Origin: JAXDAY01 sp034679345
GTDB taxonomy: Bacteria > Eisenbacteria > RBG-16-71-46 > CAIMUX01 > VGJL01
NCBI GenBank assembly: GCA_034679345.1
Contig: JAXDAY010000032.1
Span: forward strand, 1 to 25,406
Length of the DNA: 25,406 bases
Direction: 5' to 3'
Shown here: positions 23,507 to 25,406 of the stretch, piece after piece
How the letters are laid out: the number at the start of each line of letters is the position of its first letter
How positions within the stretch are numbered: the first letter of the stretch is position 1
Translations under genes and position numbers: made by a program
The notes under the pieces: model-generated
The model's database searches: none
Told to the model about the DNA's origin: nothing
The model's input: only the letters and a program-made list of their open reading frames with translations

Positions 23507-23543
23507 TGGTGCCGAAAATAGGCCCGAGTGGAGCTTGCGGCAA
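23507..23543 (-). promoter_or_regulatory. Promoter of the polysaccharide operon, leaderless geometry
   Basis: On the minus strand TTGCCG (23543-23538) and TATTTT (23520-23515) are spaced by 17 nt, each matching four of six. Only 8 nt lie between the -10 and ATG 23506, so the message would start at or one base before the ATG. The -35 is embedded in CTTGC-G-GCAAG (23534-23544), a perfect 11-nt inverted repeat that could be an operator. Confidence 0.5.
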
Positions 23544-23577
23544 GTGCGCGCGCGGCCGCGAATCCGGCGGGGGCTGT

Positions 23578-23606
23578 TTGACGGCCTCGGATCCGCATGC
23601 AATACT
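23578..23606 (+). promoter_or_regulatory. Sigma70-type promoter for tyrS
   Basis: TTGACG (23578-23583) matches five of six -35 bases and AATACT (23601-23606) four of six -10 bases, with the ideal 17-nt spacer. The start near 23613 gives a leader of about 28 nt including GGAGGT at 23629-23634. There is no room for a T-box or other long leader regulator. Confidence 0.6.
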
Positions 23607-23640
23607 TGCGCTTCATCCAACCAGGCCTGGAGGTTCACGC

Positions 23641-24906
23641 ATGCGAAGCGTTCAGGAGCAGATCGAGATTCTGCTGCGCGGGACCCTCTTCGCGGACGAG
23701 GCCGACGCCTCGGCCTCCGCGGAAACGACCGGCGCGACCGAGGGGCGCTCCCTTCGGGAGCAGATGACGGCGGAGCTGGCGGCGCGACTCAAGGAGGGGC
23801 GTCCCCTGCGCGTCTATCTCGGCGTCGATCCCACATCGACGAATCTGCACCTGGGCCACTTCGTCCCGATCCAGAAGCTTCGCCAGTTCCAGGAGCTGGG
23901 CCACCAGGTCGTCTTCCTGATCGGCGACTACACGGCGACGATTGGCGACCCGTCGGGGCAATCGGGCGAGCGCAAACGCTTCCGTCATGAAGAGGTCGTG
24001 GAGATGGGGCGCACGTACGCGGACCAGGCGTGCCGACTGCTCGACGCCTCGAAGACGGAAGTGCGTCAAAACGGCGAGTGGCTCTCGAAGCTCACCTTCG
24101 CCGACATCGTCGAGCTCGCCTCGATCCTCCCGCTGAAGTGGATCGTCAGCCGCCGCGACTTTCGGGATCGCCTGGAGCGGGGAGAGTCGCTGCGCCTCCA
24201 CGAGACGCTCTATGCGCTCATGCAGGGCTACGACGCCTACGCTCTTCACTGCGACGTTCAGGTCGGCGGTTACGACCAGCACTTCAACATGCTCGCGGGC
24301 CGCTGGATCCAGGAGCGATTCGGCGAGAAGCCGCACATCATGTTGACTCTGCCCCTTCTGATGGGCACCGACGGCCGCAAGATGTCGAAGTCGTACGGAA
24401 ACGCCATCCACGTGAACGACTCGCCGGAGGACATCTACGGCCGGACGATGCGGATCGCCGACGAGCTGATCCCGAACTTCCTCGATCTCGCGACGGCGTT
24501 TACCGGCGCGGAGATCGACGCGATGAAGGCGCGTCTTGCGGTCAAGGGAGCCAATCCGATGGAGGTGAAGAAGGACCTCGCCCTCCATATCGCGACCCTC
24601 TACCACGGCGCGGAAGCTGCGGAGCGCGCAGCCGAGCATTTCCGTCAGGTGGTGCAGGAGAAGGAGGCGCCCGAGGAGATCGAGGCGGTTTCCGTGCCGG
24701 CCGGCACCGCGCCGGGCACCGCGTGGGTCGACCTCGCCGTCCTGTGCGGGCTGGCGGGGAGCAAGTCCGAGATGCGCCGTCTGATCCAGCAGGGAGGTTT
24801 CTACATCGAGCAGGAAGCGGTTCGCGACGTCGCGGCCGCGTGGGATGGACGCCCGGAGACGCTCGTGCGTCTGGGGAAACGTCGCTACTTCAAGGTATGC
24901 GCCTGA
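23641..24906 (+). CDS. tyrS: Tyrosyl-tRNA synthetase
   Basis: 421 residues, normal length. It charges tRNA-Tyr with tyrosine using ATP. The class I signatures are HLGH (70-73, in GVDPTSTNLHLGH) and KMSKS (247-251). The sequence follows the TyrZ-like branch, with a RQFQELGHQVVFLIGD block. A C-terminal S4 RNA-binding domain covers about 355-421. The usual GGTDQ tyrosine-site motif reads GGYDQ (209-213), an uncommon residue at a conserved spot, with D and Q retained. About 25 residues (18-42) after the first helix look like a low-complexity Ala/Ser/Glu insertion. GGAGGT at 23629-23634 is 6 nt before ATG 23641. Confidence 0.96.
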   Translation: MRSVQEQIEILLRGTLFADEADASASAETTGATEGRSLREQMTAELAARLKEGRPLRVYLGVDPTSTNLHLGHFVPIQKLRQFQELGHQVVFLIGDYTATIGDPSGQSGERKRFRHEEVVEMGRTYADQACRLLDASKTEVRQNGEWLSKLTFADIVELASILPLKWIVSRRDFRDRLERGESLRLHETLYALMQGYDAYALHCDVQVGGYDQHFNMLAGRWIQERFGEKPHIMLTLPLLMGTDGRKMSKSYGNAIHVNDSPEDIYGRTMRIADELIPNFLDLATAFTGAEIDAMKARLAVKGANPMEVKKDLALHIATLYHGAEAAERAAEHFRQVVQEKEAPEEIEAVSVPAGTAPGTAWVDLAVLCGLAGSKSEMRRLIQQGGFYIEQEAVRDVAAAWDGRPETLVRLGKRRYFKVCA

Positions 24907-24935
24907 TCCCCTTCTTCGGGAAAGGAGTAAGCCCC

Positions 24936-25274
24936 ATGTACGTTCCGGTCGCCCCGCCATCCGCCTCCCCGGCCGCCCTCGATCTGGGGAGCCGGATCAC
25001 CCGGACCATCGAGGAGTACAAGCAGCTCCATCCGGAGCTCGGCTCGCGGGACATCTGGATGGCCATTCGGATCGCCGCCCAGTCGACGGGCGCGCGGAGA
25101 GTCAATCCAGCCGTCCCCTTCGCCATCGGCCTTCTCATGGCCGGCTGGATCGCCTTCATGCTCATCCGTGACAAGGGGGGCGCCGGCGCCGCCGGGGCGA
25201 CCCCGTTCGTCGCGATCGCCATCATCTCTATCCTGGCCGTCTTTCTCGTCATGTTGCTCATTCGAAGACAGTGA
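24936..25274 (+). CDS. Small two-helix membrane protein of unknown function
   Basis: 112 residues. A hydrophilic N-terminal half (about 1-55, with a predicted helix around RTIEEYKQLHPEL) precedes two membrane helices at about 59-77 and 88-108, joined by a Gly/Ala-rich loop. No known family was recognised. AAAGGAGT at 24921-24928 lies 7 nt before ATG 24936. The gene begins 29 nt after the tyrS stop and could be co-transcribed with it. Codon use matches its neighbours. Confidence 0.75.
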   Translation: MYVPVAPPSASPAALDLGSRITRTIEEYKQLHPELGSRDIWMAIRIAAQSTGARRVNPAVPFAIGLLMAGWIAFMLIRDKGGAGAAGATPFVAIAIISILAVFLVMLLIRRQ

Positions 25275-25292
25275 GACGGCAGAGAAAGGCCC

Positions 25293-25327
25293 CGGCGCGG
25301 GAGGTCGGATGGATCCATCCCGCGCCG
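25293..25327 (+). promoter_or_regulatory. GC-rich hairpin enclosing the ribosome-binding site and start codon of the last gene
   Basis: CGGCGCGGGA (25293-25302) and TCCCGCGCCG (25318-25327) form a perfect 10-bp stem with a 15-nt loop. The Shine-Dalgarno GGGAGG (25299-25304) is partly in the stem, and the ATG (25309-25311) is in the loop. No T-run follows, so it is not an ordinary intrinsic terminator; it could limit translation initiation. Confidence 0.45.
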
Positions 25328-25406
25328 AGGCGATCCGCGCGCCGCCCGCGGGCGGCGCGGCAATCAAACCCGAGGCCGGCTACGTCTGCCGCATCTGCCT
25401 CCGGTC
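25309..25406 (+). CDS. 5' part of a gene cut by the window end, possible cysteine-containing protein
   Basis: An open frame from ATG 25309 runs to the window edge (32 full codons), preceded by GGGAGG at 25299-25304. The first 18 residues are low-complexity (Arg, Ala, Pro, Gly). The visible part ends in GYVCRICLR, whose C-x2-C is the start of a possible zinc-binding knuckle. The frame passes through a perfect 22-nt palindrome (25338-25359), which encodes the APPAGGA stretch. The gene is likely real but unidentified. Confidence 0.5.
   Translation, partial: MDPSRAEAIRAPPAGGAAIKPEAGYVCRICLR
25338..25359. repeat. Perfect 22-bp GC palindrome
   Basis: The two 11-nt halves are exact reverse complements, beginning CGCGCCGCCCG. 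It lies 10 nt after the hairpin at 25293-25327 and inside the putative final gene. There is no T-run on either side, so a terminator role is not supported. Confidence 0.5.

Noticed and set aside
23507..23638. GTG start at 23638 for the O-antigen ligase-like gene
   Set aside because: It would overlap the tyrS promoter and ribosome-binding site and add a polar, Arg-rich segment before the first membrane helix.
1..25406. Search for CRISPR arrays, tRNA/rRNA genes, transposases, integrases, toxin-antitoxin or defence genes
   Set aside because: No repeat-spacer pattern, cloverleaf, transposase or integrase motif, or defence-type domain was recognised; the genes look like ordinary chromosomal housekeeping and envelope functions.

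Overview
This GC-rich window (high G/C at third codon positions throughout) comes from a Gram-negative bacterium. It encodes an O-antigen ligase-like protein, an MsbA-type lipid exporter, three GT9 (heptosyltransferase-type) glycosyltransferases and several exported proteins with signal peptides. Two large secreted beta-propeller proteins end in FlgD/type-IX-secretion-like Ig domains, as is common in uncultured FCB-related lineages such as Eisenbacteria. That placement is inference; no rRNA or other taxonomic marker is present. No mobile element, CRISPR array, tRNA or phage gene was seen.

Layout. 1-182: 3' end of an unidentified gene. 431-913: bacterioferritin with an intact ferroxidase centre and haem ligand, followed by a hairpin terminator. 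998-1597 (-): secreted YceI-family protein. 1720-2682 (-): HtrA-type serine protease with no visible export signal. 2716-8895 (+): a tight five-gene run of archease, RtcB RNA ligase, MscS-type channel, KtrB/TrkH-type K+ transporter and a GT9 glycosyltransferase. Spacings are +16, +4, -4 and +5 nt, so co-transcription is likely. This joins RNA repair to ion and osmotic homeostasis.

8861-13281 (-): a secreted GH38 alpha-mannosidase-like enzyme translationally coupled (ATGA overlap) to a second GT9 enzyme with an N-terminal four-cysteine motif. 13347-14243 (+): exported endonuclease/exonuclease/phosphatase-family enzyme. 14250-15899 and 16120-18789 (both -): two secreted beta-propeller proteins with C-terminal sorting-like domains, each with its own plausible promoter.

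18941-23506 (-): a four-gene envelope polysaccharide operon (O-antigen ligase-like, GT9, MsbA-like ABC exporter, small membrane protein with a TTG start), divergent from tyrS (23641-24906 +). tyrS is followed by a small two-helix membrane protein and by the start of a further gene whose ribosome-binding site lies in a strong hairpin.

The most unusual signal is regulatory. Three minus-strand genes (HtrA-like, GH38, O-antigen ligase-like) have a sigma70-like -10 hexamer only 6-11 nt before the ATG and no Shine-Dalgarno sequence, which suggests leaderless or nearly leaderless transcripts beside genes that carry strong Shine-Dalgarno sites. I found no convincing wholly new multi-gene system. The RtcB-archease/ion-transport run and the GH38-GT9 couple are the most interesting gene arrangements.
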